13,232 nt of DNA from CAZAGT01 sp964484515 (GCA_964484515.1 CAZAGT010000120.1:1-13232); one strand, 5' to 3'; shown: positions 1 through 7,959, counted from the stretch's first letter. Notes: generated from the sequence alone by a model not told the origin. Numbers and translations are program-made.

Positions 1-29
1 TACACTGAGACCTCGCACTCAATTCCTCG

Positions 30-98
30 TTTTTGAAAAGAGACCCCCATGACCGAACGGACCAACTGCCAAAGCGTTTCAAGAATCTGAAATGTTAC
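30..98 (+). repeat. Intergenic repeat element, copy 1 (upstream of DUF3500 gene)
   Basis: The core at 74-98 reads GCGTTTCAAGAATCT, then G, then AAATGTTAC. It recurs at 11037-11061 with one change (A for G). Two further blocks lie in the same order in both copies: TTTTTGAAA (30-38 here) and AACGGAC (56-62 here), with different spacing. As RNA, 30-38 can pair with TTTCAAGAA at 77-85 (nine pairs, one U-G), leaving AACGGAC in the loop. As DNA, 77-92 is a dyad, TTTCA-N6-TGAAA. It could be a regulator site, a structured leader, or a small intergenic repeat. The function is unknown; the repetition itself is seen directly. Confidence 0.7.
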
Positions 99-273
99 AG
101 AATTCCATGATTCCCATTGCGGGGCAAAGTGCGGTCGGATGTATTCCCGATTTCGTCGCTTGGAGATAACCTCACCTCAGTCGACCTGTCAAGCCAAAAG
201 CCCTGCTTCCAGCTTGACGAGGGGCCGGGTGCGACCTATCGTCATGACATGAATAACCGCATGGAGATCCACG

Positions 274-1281
274 ATGCACATTCCCTCACCAGCGATTGGC
301 ACACGGCCGGTTGACGTCAGATCGGAGACCGCAGCCAGGATGGCAGACGCGGCTGTAAATTTCCTTGCCTCTCTCAGTCCGGATGAATCCGCGTCGGCTT
401 GTTTCCGCCTGGACAGTCCTGAGCGTCTCAAATGGGATTACAGGCCTCGAGAAAGGGTGGGGCTCCCGCTGCAGGCCATGAACGCCAGCCAAAGAAAACT
501 GGCCTACACGCTCCTCGCGAGCGGCCTGAGCCGAGCGGGTCAAGCCAAGGCGCTCACCATTATGGGCCTTGAAGCCGTCCTCGGGGAATTGGAGGGGCCC
601 AACCGTCGCTATGATCGTGACCCTGATCTCTATTATATCTCCGTGTTCGGGCAACCCGCCGATGATACTCCCTGGGGCTGGAGGATCGAAGGTCATCACC
701 TATCTTTGAACTATCTCATCGTCAAAGGCTCAGAAATTGGGCCTACCCCGAATTTCTTTGGCGCCAATCCGGCCGAGGTCCCAAGCGGGCCTTTGGCAGG
801 TCTGAGGACGCTGGCGCCCGAGGAGGATCAAGCCCGTCGTCTCTTGAATGCCCTGGACTCAGACCAGAGAAGGCGGACAGTCATTGACGAGGAGGCGCCG
901 CCGGATATCCTGACCGACAACGATCCGCGGGTGAATCTCGATGAACCGCTCGGTCTGGCCTACGGGGAAATGACAACGGATCAGCAAGGGCTGTTCATGG
1001 ATCTCGTGGTCCTGTACGTGCGCCGAATACCGCCGGACGTGGCGGATGCATGTCTGAACCGGATCGAAAAGGCCGGCAGGGCCCATATCTGTTTTGCCTG
1101 GGCAGGTTCCGAGGAACGTGGACGTCCTCATTATTACAGGCTCCACGGGCCAAGCTTCTTCGCCGAGTATGACAACACCCAGAATGACGCCAATCACATA
1201 CACAGCGTATGGCGTGACGTGGCGAACGACTGGGGCGAGGATTTACTGAAGGATCACTATCGGGGTTCTCATAGGGGATGA
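274..1281 (+). CDS. DUF3500 family protein
   Basis: A 335-residue protein that I recognise as DUF3500, a family of unknown biochemical function. Characteristic stretches are WGWRIEGHH (134-142), FFGANPAEVPSGP (161-173), HYYR (286-289) and EYDNTQNDANHIHSVWRD (298-315). The conserved His, Asp, Asn and Trp residues would suit a metal or ligand site, but this is inference. There is no signal peptide or membrane segment, so it is probably cytoplasmic. The start at 274 has a GGAG about nine bases upstream. An in-frame ATG at 340 (MADAAVNFLASL) is where many relatives seem to begin, but it has no good ribosome site. The gene stands alone on its strand, converges with rubrerythrin, and has repeat copy 1 upstream, hinting at shared control with the gcvP gene. 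Confidence 0.88.
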   Translation: MHIPSPAIGTRPVDVRSETAARMADAAVNFLASLSPDESASACFRLDSPERLKWDYRPRERVGLPLQAMNASQRKLAYTLLASGLSRAGQAKALTIMGLEAVLGELEGPNRRYDRDPDLYYISVFGQPADDTPWGWRIEGHHLSLNYLIVKGSEIGPTPNFFGANPAEVPSGPLAGLRTLAPEEDQARRLLNALDSDQRRRTVIDEEAPPDILTDNDPRVNLDEPLGLAYGEMTTDQQGLFMDLVVLYVRRIPPDVADACLNRIEKAGRAHICFAWAGSEERGRPHYYRLHGPSFFAEYDNTQNDANHIHSVWRDVANDWGEDLLKDHYRGSHRG

Positions 1282-1286
1282 AGCAC

Positions 1287-1325
1287 CCGGGCGCGTAGCC
1301 CTGCCCTGAGCCAGTTCGCGCCCGG
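1287..1325. terminator. GC-rich hairpin between convergent genes
   Basis: CCGGGCGCG (1287-1295) and CGCGCCCGG (1317-1325) form a perfect nine-pair stem with a 21-base loop. It lies six bases after the DUF3500 stop and 12 bases before the rubrerythrin stop. Neither strand has a U tract after it, so it is not a classical intrinsic terminator. A shared bidirectional hairpin that ends or protects both transcripts is the likeliest reading. Confidence 0.5.
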
Positions 1326-1337
1326 CACTTCTCGCCG

Positions 1338-1913
1338 CTAATAGTTCTCCTCGTAGAGTTCGAAGTAGGCTTGGAGATGATCACAGGTCGGACATTTGGC
1401 GGGGGCTGCGGCGGCCTCGACAACCCGTCCACAGTTGCGACACTTCCACCAAACCTTCTTGCTCTTCTTGAAGACGGCGCCCTGCTCGACCGCCTCGATC
1501 AACCGGTTGTAACGCCGTTCATGCCACTCCTCAACGGCGGCCACTTGCCTGAAGACCGTGGCGACGTCCTTAAACCCTTCCTCCGCCGCCACATCGGCAA
1601 AACCTGTGTAAAGCGTGGTCCATTCCAGCTTTTCACCGGCCGCCGCCGACTTGAGCTGAGCGAGGGTATCGCCGCCGACGCCGGCCGGGTACGCGGCCGT
1701 GATCGTACACTCTCCCCCTTCAAGCTGCCTGAAGAAGAGCTTGGCATGCTCCTTCTCGTTAAAGGCGGTCTCTAGGAAGATTCCTGAGATCTGCTCATAC
1801 CCTTCTTTCTTGGCAATGCTCGCGGCAAAGGTATAACGGTTACGGGCCTGCGACTCACCTGCAAAGGCAGCCAATAGGTTGTGCTCGGTCTTAGATCCTT
1901 TCAAACTGGGCAT
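1338..1913 (-). CDS. rbr: Rubrerythrin
   Basis: A 191-residue non-haem iron peroxidase of the cytoplasm, which reduces hydrogen peroxide to water with electrons from rubredoxin or NAD(P)H-linked reductases. The N-terminal ferritin-like four-helix domain shows GESQARNRY with Glu20, ETAFNEKEH with Glu53 and His56, Glu94 and Glu97 in GEKLEWT, and Glu128 and His131 in VEEWHERR; these match the diiron ligands of the family. The C-terminal rubredoxin domain has Cys158, Cys161, Cys174 and Cys177. Length and ligand spacing fit classical Desulfovibrio-type rubrerythrin closely. The start is set by a strong AAAGGAG about nine bases upstream. It ends the minus-strand run but lies 165 bp from the aminotransferase and has its own promoter candidate. 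Its presence suggests an oxygen-sensitive organism defending against peroxide. Confidence 0.97.
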   Translation of the reverse strand: MPSLKGSKTEHNLLAAFAGESQARNRYTFAASIAKKEGYEQISGIFLETAFNEKEHAKLFFRQLEGGECTITAAYPAGVGGDTLAQLKSAAAGEKLEWTTLYTGFADVAAEEGFKDVATVFRQVAAVEEWHERRYNRLIEAVEQGAVFKKSKKVWWKCRNCGRVVEAAAAPAKCPTCDHLQAYFELYEENY

Positions 1914-2026
1914 ACGATCTTCTCCTTTCTTAAGGTCAATGACCCTGGTTAACCCTCGTAGTGCTCATGAATTGTTTCGGAGCGTGCCTCTAACGGTGGG
2001 GAGTCCCGAAAAAGGAATAGGGGAAA

Positions 2027-2056
2027 CTAATATCGGCCAGTGGAGATTCAAGTCAA
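2027..2056 (-). promoter_or_regulatory. Candidate sigma-70 promoter of rubrerythrin
   Basis: Read on the minus strand, TTGACT (2056-2051) and TATTAG (2032-2027) are separated by 18 bases. The -35 is five of six to consensus; the -10 is weaker. Transcription would begin near 2020, giving a leader of about 107 bases. I see no clear PerR or Fur box in that leader. It lies just after the aminotransferase stop. Confidence 0.4.
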
Positions 2057-2078
2057 TTCGATGTATTTCGGCGAAAAC

Positions 2079-3413
2079 CTAGCTCAAGCCCATATCCCTT
2101 GCCTCCTCAACGATACACTCCGTGAGGATCTCGACCCCCTCCTCGATGTCATCCTTTTCGATGATAAGGGGTGGCGCCAGTTCCAGGGCCTGGCCCATCA
2201 ACTTGATGATTAGGCCCCTGCCCTTGGCCCGTTCAACCAGGCTTTCCAGCCGATTCATGGGAAAAATCCCCTTGGTCTGCTTGTCGACAGTGAAATCGAG
2301 ACCAAGCCAGAGGCCGGTTCCCCGGACTTCCGCCACGATGGATTGCTCCTCCAAGGGCTTTAGGGCCTCGAGGAAAAACTGTCCCGTCTCGGCGGCGCGC
2401 TCGATCAACTTCTCGTTCTTAAGAATCTCGATGTTTTTCAAACCCGCGGCACAGGCGACGGGATGATTGGAGTACGTATGGATATGCTCAAGGGAATCCA
2501 CCGCCTCAATCACCTGATCCGTACAACCGATTGCGCCCAAGGGGACGTACCCACTGGAAATCCCCTTCGCCATGGTCACGATATCAGGCTGTACTCCATA
2601 ATGGTCGATTCCAAACCAGCGGCCGGTGCGCCCAAACCCGCAAATCACTTCATCGATGATGAGCAGGATACCATAATCATCGCAGATCTTTCGCACGATG
2701 TCCCAGTAACCCGGGGGCGGAGCCAGGGCCCCGAAACCCTGTTGAATCGGCTCGCCGATAAAGGCCGAGATCTGCCCCGGTCCCTCGAATTCAATGATGC
2801 GCCGAATATCCCGTGCGCAGGCCAGATCGCAGCTCGGATAGCTCAGGTGAAGCGGGCAGCGGTAACAGTAGGGGGAGTCGACAAAGACCGCTCCCGGTGT
2901 CATTGGCTCCAAGTAGCGCCGCAACTGTAAGACCGTTCCGAGGGCGCGCAGGGCCAGCGAGGTCACGCCATGGTACCCCCCCCGCCGTGCGATGACTTTG
3001 AAGCGCTCTTTCTCCCCTCGTTCGTAGTGATACTGCCTGGCCAGTTTCATGGCCGATTCCACGGCCTCGGATCCGTCGCACACGAAAAGGAAGTTGTTGA
3101 TGCCGGTCGGAGTCAGTTCGGCGAGGGTTTGCGCCAGTTCAATGGCACGAGGATTGGCAAAGCTCATCGGGGTAAAATAGGCTAGTTCAGCCGCTTGCCT
3201 CGCGATAGTCTCTCCCAACTCCGTCCTCCCATGCCCGACGTGGACCGGTCGCGTCACACCGGAGGTCAAGTCGAGATAGGTGTTCCCATCCTGGTCAAAG
3301 ACCCGGGTTCCCTTACCGGAGGTGATGATCGGGATGCCTTTGTCAATGGTCGTTTGCGAAGTCCGGCACAGGATTAACCCCGAACGTCCGTCAGGTCCTT
3401 TTAGTCTTGCCAT
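2079..3413 (-). CDS. Class-III PLP-dependent aminotransferase
   Basis: A 444-residue fold-type I aminotransferase of the omega-amino acid, 4-aminobutyrate and AGXT2-like group; the amine donor cannot be read from sequence. Visible motifs are the cofactor phosphate loop DGSEAVESA (113-121), GGYHG (145-149) with the aromatic residue that stacks on PLP, IIDEV with Asp254 that binds the pyridine nitrogen, AKGISSGYVPLGA with Lys283 as the Schiff-base lysine, and HTYSNHP (312-318). All catalytic residues appear present. A small-domain cluster, Cys183-x2-Cys186-x8-Cys195-x3-Cys199, stands out. The ribosome site is ordinary (GAGAGGG nine bases upstream). It follows the ABC permease by 55 bp on the same strand, so co-transcription is plausible, but no functional link is evident. 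Alternatives include taurine-, beta-alanine- or alanine-glyoxylate-type activity. Confidence 0.9.
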   Translation of the reverse strand: MARLKGPDGRSGLILCRTSQTTIDKGIPIITSGKGTRVFDQDGNTYLDLTSGVTRPVHVGHGRTELGETIARQAAELAYFTPMSFANPRAIELAQTLAELTPTGINNFLFVCDGSEAVESAMKLARQYHYERGEKERFKVIARRGGYHGVTSLALRALGTVLQLRRYLEPMTPGAVFVDSPYCYRCPLHLSYPSCDLACARDIRRIIEFEGPGQISAFIGEPIQQGFGALAPPPGYWDIVRKICDDYGILLIIDEVICGFGRTGRWFGIDHYGVQPDIVTMAKGISSGYVPLGAIGCTDQVIEAVDSLEHIHTYSNHPVACAAGLKNIEILKNEKLIERAAETGQFFLEALKPLEEQSIVAEVRGTGLWLGLDFTVDKQTKGIFPMNRLESLVERAKGRGLIIKLMGQALELAPPLIIEKDDIEEGVEILTECIVEEARDMGLS

Positions 3414-3468
3414 GCCCTTTTGCCCTCTCGGCCATCAAAACGTTTTCAAAGTTGCTGCACTGACGACG

Positions 3469-4431
3469 CTAGGTCCTGATCTCCTGAAGCATGAAGACCG
3501 CATAAGATATCCCAAAGCATAGTAGGGTAATGGCCATGAGCACCAGGAGATGAGGATAGACAACCAGGATACTCTGCCCCAAAGAAAGGGGGCCCTTAAA
3601 CCGAGCAGCAGAGAGTTCCTCCGCGGTACCCATAAGCACAAGTGCGCGGGTTGTGTTGCGGGTGGGGTCAATGATGGTGCCGGTCGCCTTAGAGTAGAGC
3701 ACCATGGGCGAGAAAAGCGAAATAGTCTCTTTGACACTCGCGTTCTTGATCAGCGCATCCGTGTTGATCCCCTGCCTAGTATCGACCGGAGCAATGGAGT
3801 CGGCCAGTACGCTCGCCCCTAGAGAGATAAAGAACGACAGAAAGATCCAGAGGGCAACCGAGGCCAGGGCCGACGTGGCTATGCTCTTGAACATGATGGA
3901 GAAAAGGATCGCCAGGGCTAGCCAAAAGGCGACGTAACAGATGCTGACAAGGACAAAGATACCCAATCGCCACATCTCCTCGATGCCGGGTACGACGCCC
4001 AACAGGGCGAGACCAAAACCGGTAATTACGAGCACAACCGAGACCACTATCACCGTGATGACAGTGACAGCGGCCAGGAATTTGCCGTTGATCACGGCGT
4101 CGCGGTAGATCGGTTGAGAGACCAGTTTGCTCAAGGTCCCATGGGCTCGTTCCCGGTTTATCGTATCGAAACCGAGTACCAACCCGAGTAGAGGTCCAAA
4201 AAAGGCCACAAAACGGACCATCGAAAAAACCGCTCCGGAAGTGCTGAATAGCAGCAGAAAAACGAATTTGGGTTTGGCGATACCGCCCAGGATCTCTCTG
4301 ATGTTGACTGCGGCCATATAACTGGTGATGAAGCTCACCATCGCGATCAAGGCAAAAAGGATCACAAATCGATAACTACTGAAATGGTCGGCCAATTCTT
4401 TTCTGTAAATGGCGAAGAGACCACTCATCAT
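3469..4431 (-). CDS. ABC-2 type transporter permease (NosY-like)
   Basis: A 320-residue inner-membrane protein with about six hydrophobic segments (roughly 22-41, 70-90, 119-146, 156-180, 185-210, 287-314). It begins with a cytoplasmic IYRKEL amphipathic stretch. After the second segment comes NRERAHGTLSKLVSQPI (92-108), the E-x3-GTL coupling-helix pattern of the ABC-2/NosY type of exporter permease. A soluble extracytoplasmic stretch lies around 211-285. Its start overlaps the ATPase stop as TGATG, a translational-coupling arrangement. Two ATGs are adjacent: GGAGG lies four bases before the first (4431) and seven before the second (4428), so the second may be the true start. It pairs with the ATPase encoded just upstream; the substrate is unknown. 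Confidence 0.9.
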   Translation of the reverse strand: MMSGLFAIYRKELADHFSSYRFVILFALIAMVSFITSYMAAVNIREILGGIAKPKFVFLLLFSTSGAVFSMVRFVAFFGPLLGLVLGFDTINRERAHGTLSKLVSQPIYRDAVINGKFLAAVTVITVIVVSVVLVITGFGLALLGVVPGIEEMWRLGIFVLVSICYVAFWLALAILFSIMFKSIATSALASVALWIFLSFFISLGASVLADSIAPVDTRQGINTDALIKNASVKETISLFSPMVLYSKATGTIIDPTRNTTRALVLMGTAEELSAARFKGPLSLGQSILVVYPHLLVLMAITLLCFGISYAVFMLQEIRT

Positions 4432-5186
4432 CAGTCCTCCCGGAAGTACTTCATATATATTTCCTCCAGGGTGTACTTCTCCTCACCTACACCGAACGTC
4501 TCCTCGGCCAGGGCGTCGATGGTGCCCTCAACGACCAATCGCCCCTTGATCATAATACCCACGCGGTCGGATATCTTTTGAACCTGCTGAAGATGGTGGG
4601 ACGAAAGCAGGACCGTCATTTGATGGTCCTCGTTCAACGACTTAACGAGCTCGATGAGTCGCCACGCACCATCCGGGTCCAGGCCCAGTGTCGGCTCGTC
4701 CAAAAACATCACCTTCGGTTCCTTGATAAGGACTTCGGCGATCCCCAGGCGCTGGCGCATCCCCCGCGAATAAGTCCCCACATCCTGCTTATGAACCTCC
4801 TCCGAGAGACCCACGACACGAAGCACCTCGAGGATCTTCTCTCGGCTCTGGCTTGGACCCATTCCATTGAGCTCGGCGATATACTCTAGGCTCTCGATCG
4901 CATTCAGATCCTCGTAAAACCCGACGTTCTCAGGAAGATAACCTACTTGCCGCTTGACCTCTTTGGCCTCGCGGACGGGGTCCAGACCGCAGACACGGGC
5001 ACTGCCCGCCGAAGGGCGGCTCAGTCCGAGGAGCATCAAGAGGGTTGTCGTTTTGCCCGCCCCGTTCGGACCCAAGAACCCGAAGATCTCCCCTTCCTGA
5101 ATCCCAAAAGAGAGGCGATCAACGGCGAGATGGTGCTTATAGCGTTTGGTGAGTTCGGTAGCCTCGATGATTCTCTGCGATGCCAT
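4431..5186 (-). CDS. ABC transporter ATP-binding protein
   Basis: A 251-residue nucleotide-binding subunit. Walker A is GPNGAGKTT (39-47, Lys45). The Q-loop region reads VGYLPENVGFYEDL, with Glu86 where many ABC proteins have Gln, a common variant of this exporter subfamily. The signature is YSRGMRQRL (139-147), Walker B VMFLDEP with catalytic Glu164, D-loop LGLDP, and the switch His is His197 in SSHHL. The pattern is that of the ATPases partnering ABC-2 permeases (DrrA/CcmA/NosF-like). It starts directly after the NEW3 gene stop, with GGGAAG eight bases upstream, and overlaps the permease start by one base. The dimer would energise the permease at the inner membrane. Confidence 0.95.
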   Translation of the reverse strand: MASQRIIEATELTKRYKHHLAVDRLSFGIQEGEIFGFLGPNGAGKTTTLLMLLGLSRPSAGSARVCGLDPVREAKEVKRQVGYLPENVGFYEDLNAIESLEYIAELNGMGPSQSREKILEVLRVVGLSEEVHKQDVGTYSRGMRQRLGIAEVLIKEPKVMFLDEPTLGLDPDGAWRLIELVKSLNEDHQMTVLLSSHHLQQVQKISDRVGIMIKGRLVVEGTIDALAEETFGVGEEKYTLEEIYMKYFRED

Positions 5187-6410
5187 CTATCGTCTTCCCA
5201 AACGAACGAACATGAAAACCAGACCGGCAATAACAATCACGATAATTCCGATGCCGAGCCAGGCCCACACCGTGGAGGCCTGCACGGTCACACGCAACTC
5301 CACATCCTTTGTCGCCTTTTCGCCCTCCACCGCCAGAGTGACGGAGTAGTCGCCGACAAGGGCTTGGGCGGCCGGGGTAATCACCACTTCAACCTGTTTC
5401 AGATCGCCCGGGGCCAAGGTATCGATCCTCTCGGGACGAAACTCGACTTTCCAATTCTCGGGCTTGAAAGACATAAAATGCACGTTGTTCTGAGTAGCCG
5501 ATCCGCTGTTTTTCACGTAGATCGAGATGCTGGCCGCCTGCCCCTGGAGGGTACTCAGAGAGAGCAACTCATCGAGCGTCCCCACCTCCAATTTGTGGGT
5601 TCCGGTTAGGACGACCTTCAGTTGCTTTTCAGCCTGCGCCGTCTCCGAAGTGACCTTGACCTCGATTGGGTACGTGCCCGGCTCGGCCAGGGGATAGGGT
5701 TTTACCTCGACAGCCATCGTCTGCGTCTGGTTGGCCTTGATTCTCAGACTCGAAATGAATTTCTGCTCATAGGCGGGTTTGAAAGAGACATCCCAGTTCT
5801 TAGGTCCCTGGGCAGTGAGATTGAAGATGGTGTCCTTGTCGGATTCGTTGTTTACCTCCAGCGAGAACTCGAACGTGGCGTCCGTCGGCCCCTGCAGCAC
5901 CGGGTATGAGGTCTCTATGGCGAGACCCTTGGACTTTTTCTCCTCTTCCTTCTTTTTGACGGTAATCACCAGACGACTTGAAGAGGTCAACGCACCGTCC
6001 TGAGTCTGGCCTTTAATGAGTATCGTGTACGTGCCCGGTCCCACGCTATCTTCGGGTTCCGCCTTGAGGGTAACCGTTTTGGAGTCATCGCTCGGCACGT
6101 AGACACCCGTAATCTCGTAGCGGTAGGTCTCTATCCAGGCATTCCAGCCTTGGGGGATCTCGGGCAAGGTAATGTCAATCGTTTCATCTTCGCGACCACC
6201 GTTCGTCACATTGAGGTCGATACTCACGTCTTTGCCTTCCGCTACGACGATACCAGGGTATTCAGGGGCCACCGAGATCTTTCGCAGTGGCAGATCGTCC
6301 TTATCTTTGCTGTACGCCGAGGAAGGCCAAGAGAACGCCACACCGATCGCGACCATCGCCATCACGGCCAATCCCCCCAGGGGGTACCTGCGGCCCTTCT
6401 TCAATTTCAT
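5187..6410 (-). CDS. Secreted, membrane-anchored protein with NEW3-like Ig domains
   Basis: A 407-residue protein. It opens with a Sec signal peptide (KKGRR, then a hydrophobic core to about residue 28, likely cut near SSA-YS). Three beta-rich repeats of about 105 residues follow (roughly 44-151, 163-268, 272-377). Each has the signature of the NPCBM-associated NEW3 domain: an opening V-x-N pair, a GW or NW motif (GWNAWI, NWDVSF, NWKVEF), and a closing PGTY or GDYSV turn. A charged KKKEEEKKSK linker joins the first two repeats. The protein ends in a hydrophobic segment (about 381-402) followed by RLGRR, so it would sit outside the membrane, held by its C-terminus. It is gap-free with the ATPase and permease, suggesting an extracytoplasmic partner that binds a substrate or polymer. 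The exact role is unknown. Confidence 0.85.
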   Translation of the reverse strand: MKLKKGRRYPLGGLAVMAMVAIGVAFSWPSSAYSKDKDDLPLRKISVAPEYPGIVVAEGKDVSIDLNVTNGGREDETIDITLPEIPQGWNAWIETYRYEITGVYVPSDDSKTVTLKAEPEDSVGPGTYTILIKGQTQDGALTSSSRLVITVKKKEEEKKSKGLAIETSYPVLQGPTDATFEFSLEVNNESDKDTIFNLTAQGPKNWDVSFKPAYEQKFISSLRIKANQTQTMAVEVKPYPLAEPGTYPIEVKVTSETAQAEKQLKVVLTGTHKLEVGTLDELLSLSTLQGQAASISIYVKNSGSATQNNVHFMSFKPENWKVEFRPERIDTLAPGDLKQVEVVITPAAQALVGDYSVTLAVEGEKATKDVELRVTVQASTVWAWLGIGIIVIVIAGLVFMFVRLGRR

Positions 6411-6424
6411 GGATCTATCCTCCC
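6411..6424 (-). promoter_or_regulatory. Ribosome binding site fixing the NEW3-protein start
   Basis: On the minus strand GGGAGG (6424-6419) lies eight bases before the ATG at 6410. The longer reading from an ATG at 6449 would add 13 charged residues ahead of the signal peptide and has no Shine-Dalgarno sequence. The shorter start also gives a normal signal peptide. Confidence 0.8.
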
Positions 6425-6510
6425 GGATCTTTTTCTTCCTGCAATCCATCGAGGTTCATCTGAACTCTGCGATAAACCCCCTTCTGCTCGGGGCTCCTGT
6501 TGACTCTTTG

Positions 6511-6532
6511 AAAAGAGGGATCACTTCTGATC
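6511..6532 (-). terminator. Weak intrinsic terminator after inositol-phosphate synthase gene
   Basis: On the minus strand GATCA-GAAG-TGATC forms a five-pair stem with a tetraloop, followed by CCTCTTTT. It lies about 40 bases after the synthase stop and about 100 bases before the NEW3 start. The stem is short, so partial read-through into the NEW3 genes is likely. Confidence 0.35.
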
Positions 6533-6569
6533 TGTAATAGAGTTCCCCGCCGGCCCTGACCTTTCTCTC

Positions 6570-7697
6570 CTATCTTAGATCAGATACTTTTCGCGCCGGG
6601 GATCCTTCTTCCGCGATAAACTCTTCCATCATCCGATAGGCCTCGTCATCGGCAACCTGTCGTGGCGGGTGTTTGCAGAAATAGGCCGAAGGGGCATCCA
6701 AGACGCCCCCTTGCCCGCGGTCAAGTGCCAACTTGGCGCAACGCAGGGAGTCTATGGCAACTCCGGCTGAATTGGGTGAATCTTCTACCGAAAGCCGCAT
6801 TTCCAAATCCATAGGAACATCCCCAAAGAGCTTCCCTTCCATGCGGATGAAGCAGACTTTGTTGTCTTTTTGCCAGGGCACATAGTCACTGGGACCGATA
6901 TGGATATTCTCGTTAAGCAAACGTCGGGCGGCGACCGACTGAACCGCTTCGGTCTTGGATTTCTTCTTGGAGGCCAACCGGTGACGATTGAGCATATTGA
7001 GAAAATCCGTGTTACCACCGGTATTGAGCTGGTAGGTGCGCTCCAGCTTAACGCCACGCTTTTTGAAAAGGTCCGTCAAGATGCGATGGGTGATGGTGGC
7101 ACCCAACTGGGATTTGATGTCATCTCCAATCAGGGGTAGGTTCTTTTCCTCAAAACGCTTTGCCCAAACGGGGCTGCTTGCAATAAATACGGGAATGTTG
7201 TTGACGAAAGCGACTCGGGCCGCCAGGGCACAGTCCGCGTAGAACTGGGTGGCCTCCTCCGAGCCCACGGGCATGTAGTTTAGCAGTATCTCGGCACCTG
7301 ATTCCCGCAGGAGTTGAATGACATCCTCTTTGGTCGGTTGGGGTTCATCTGCGGCTACAAACGTGTACCGATCTTCGTAGTCACGCATGTGATCGGAAAC
7401 ACCATCAAGGATCCTCCCCATCTGCACGGCCACTCCGGACAGCGGCATTTCGGGACAAAATCTCGTTGTGCAATTGGGTTCCGCAAAGATGGCTTCATTG
7501 AGGTCCTTGCCGACCTTACGTTTATCGATATCAAATGCGGCCACGACCTTGATATCGCCGGGCGTGTATCCCCCAATCTCCCAATGCATCAGCCCGATGG
7601 CATCTTGAGGGTTCTTATCGCGATAGTAACGGATGCCTTGAACCAAAGAACTGGCACAGTTCCCAACCCCGGCGATCGCAATCCTTATCTTGCCCAT
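6570..7697 (-). CDS. ino1: Inositol-3-phosphate (myo-inositol-1-phosphate) synthase
   Basis: A 375-residue NAD-dependent cyclase that turns glucose 6-phosphate into 1D-myo-inositol 3-phosphate, the first step to inositol lipids, inositol-based solutes or thiols. The Rossmann start is IAIAGVGNCASSLVQG (6-21). Further family blocks are NYMPVGSEEA (140-149), NNIPVFIAS (166-174), GDDIKSQLGATITHR (191-205) carrying the active-site lysine region, NTGGNTDFLNM (225-235), KTEAVQS (248-254), IGPSDYVPW (267-275) and DVPMDLEMRLSVEDSPNSAG (293-312). The length suits the compact archaeal and actinobacterial class rather than the roughly 500-residue eukaryotic enzyme. A very good AGGAGG lies upstream of the ATG. 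It is the first gene of the minus-strand run; no other inositol gene is nearby, so the end product is unclear. Confidence 0.95.
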   Translation of the reverse strand: MGKIRIAIAGVGNCASSLVQGIRYYRDKNPQDAIGLMHWEIGGYTPGDIKVVAAFDIDKRKVGKDLNEAIFAEPNCTTRFCPEMPLSGVAVQMGRILDGVSDHMRDYEDRYTFVAADEPQPTKEDVIQLLRESGAEILLNYMPVGSEEATQFYADCALAARVAFVNNIPVFIASSPVWAKRFEEKNLPLIGDDIKSQLGATITHRILTDLFKKRGVKLERTYQLNTGGNTDFLNMLNRHRLASKKKSKTEAVQSVAARRLLNENIHIGPSDYVPWQKDNKVCFIRMEGKLFGDVPMDLEMRLSVEDSPNSAGVAIDSLRCAKLALDRGQGGVLDAPSAYFCKHPPRQVADDEAYRMMEEFIAEEGSPARKVSDLR

Positions 7698-7920
7698 GCT
7701 TCGTCCACCTCCTACCTGTTAACACTTTAGGTGCTCAAAAAGAGGCCTGTCTCCTTATCGTCTGTCCCCATCTCTCTCAAAGACTCCCATCTTCTCTTCT
7801 TTAAGCATTCCGGTTTTACGAGTTGGCCAATTATCTTTGCGGGAGGAGAACCACTCCTCGGGCATACGGGATTTGACGGCACTGAGGCTCTGAAGGCTGG
7901 GATCGGATCTGGGCTGCGGA

Positions 7921-7959
7921 CCAAGGATTCTCACCTACGCGACCGGGTGATACCCTTGG
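7921..7959. other. Nested stem-loop in the divergent region
   Basis: CCAAGG (7921-7926) pairs with CCTTGG (7954-7959), and inside it TCACC (7931-7935) pairs with GGTGA (7946-7950). A small asymmetric internal loop separates the two helices and the apex loop is ten bases. Either strand could carry it as RNA; on the minus strand it would fall in a long leader of the inositol-phosphate synthase gene. No match to a riboswitch class that I can recall. Confidence 0.4.

Noticed and set aside
3437..3446. AAAACGTTTT palindrome between permease and aminotransferase genes
   Set aside because: Ten AT-rich bases with no loop or U tract; neither a terminator nor a clear operator.
6411..6449. Longer start for the NEW3 protein at 6449
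   Set aside because: It lacks a Shine-Dalgarno sequence and would place charged residues before the signal peptide; 6410 has GGGAGG eight bases upstream.
7921..7945. Cobalamin-riboswitch-like GGTGAGAATCC on the minus strand
   Set aside because: Only this short string fits; the flanking stem is different and the other conserved blocks are missing.
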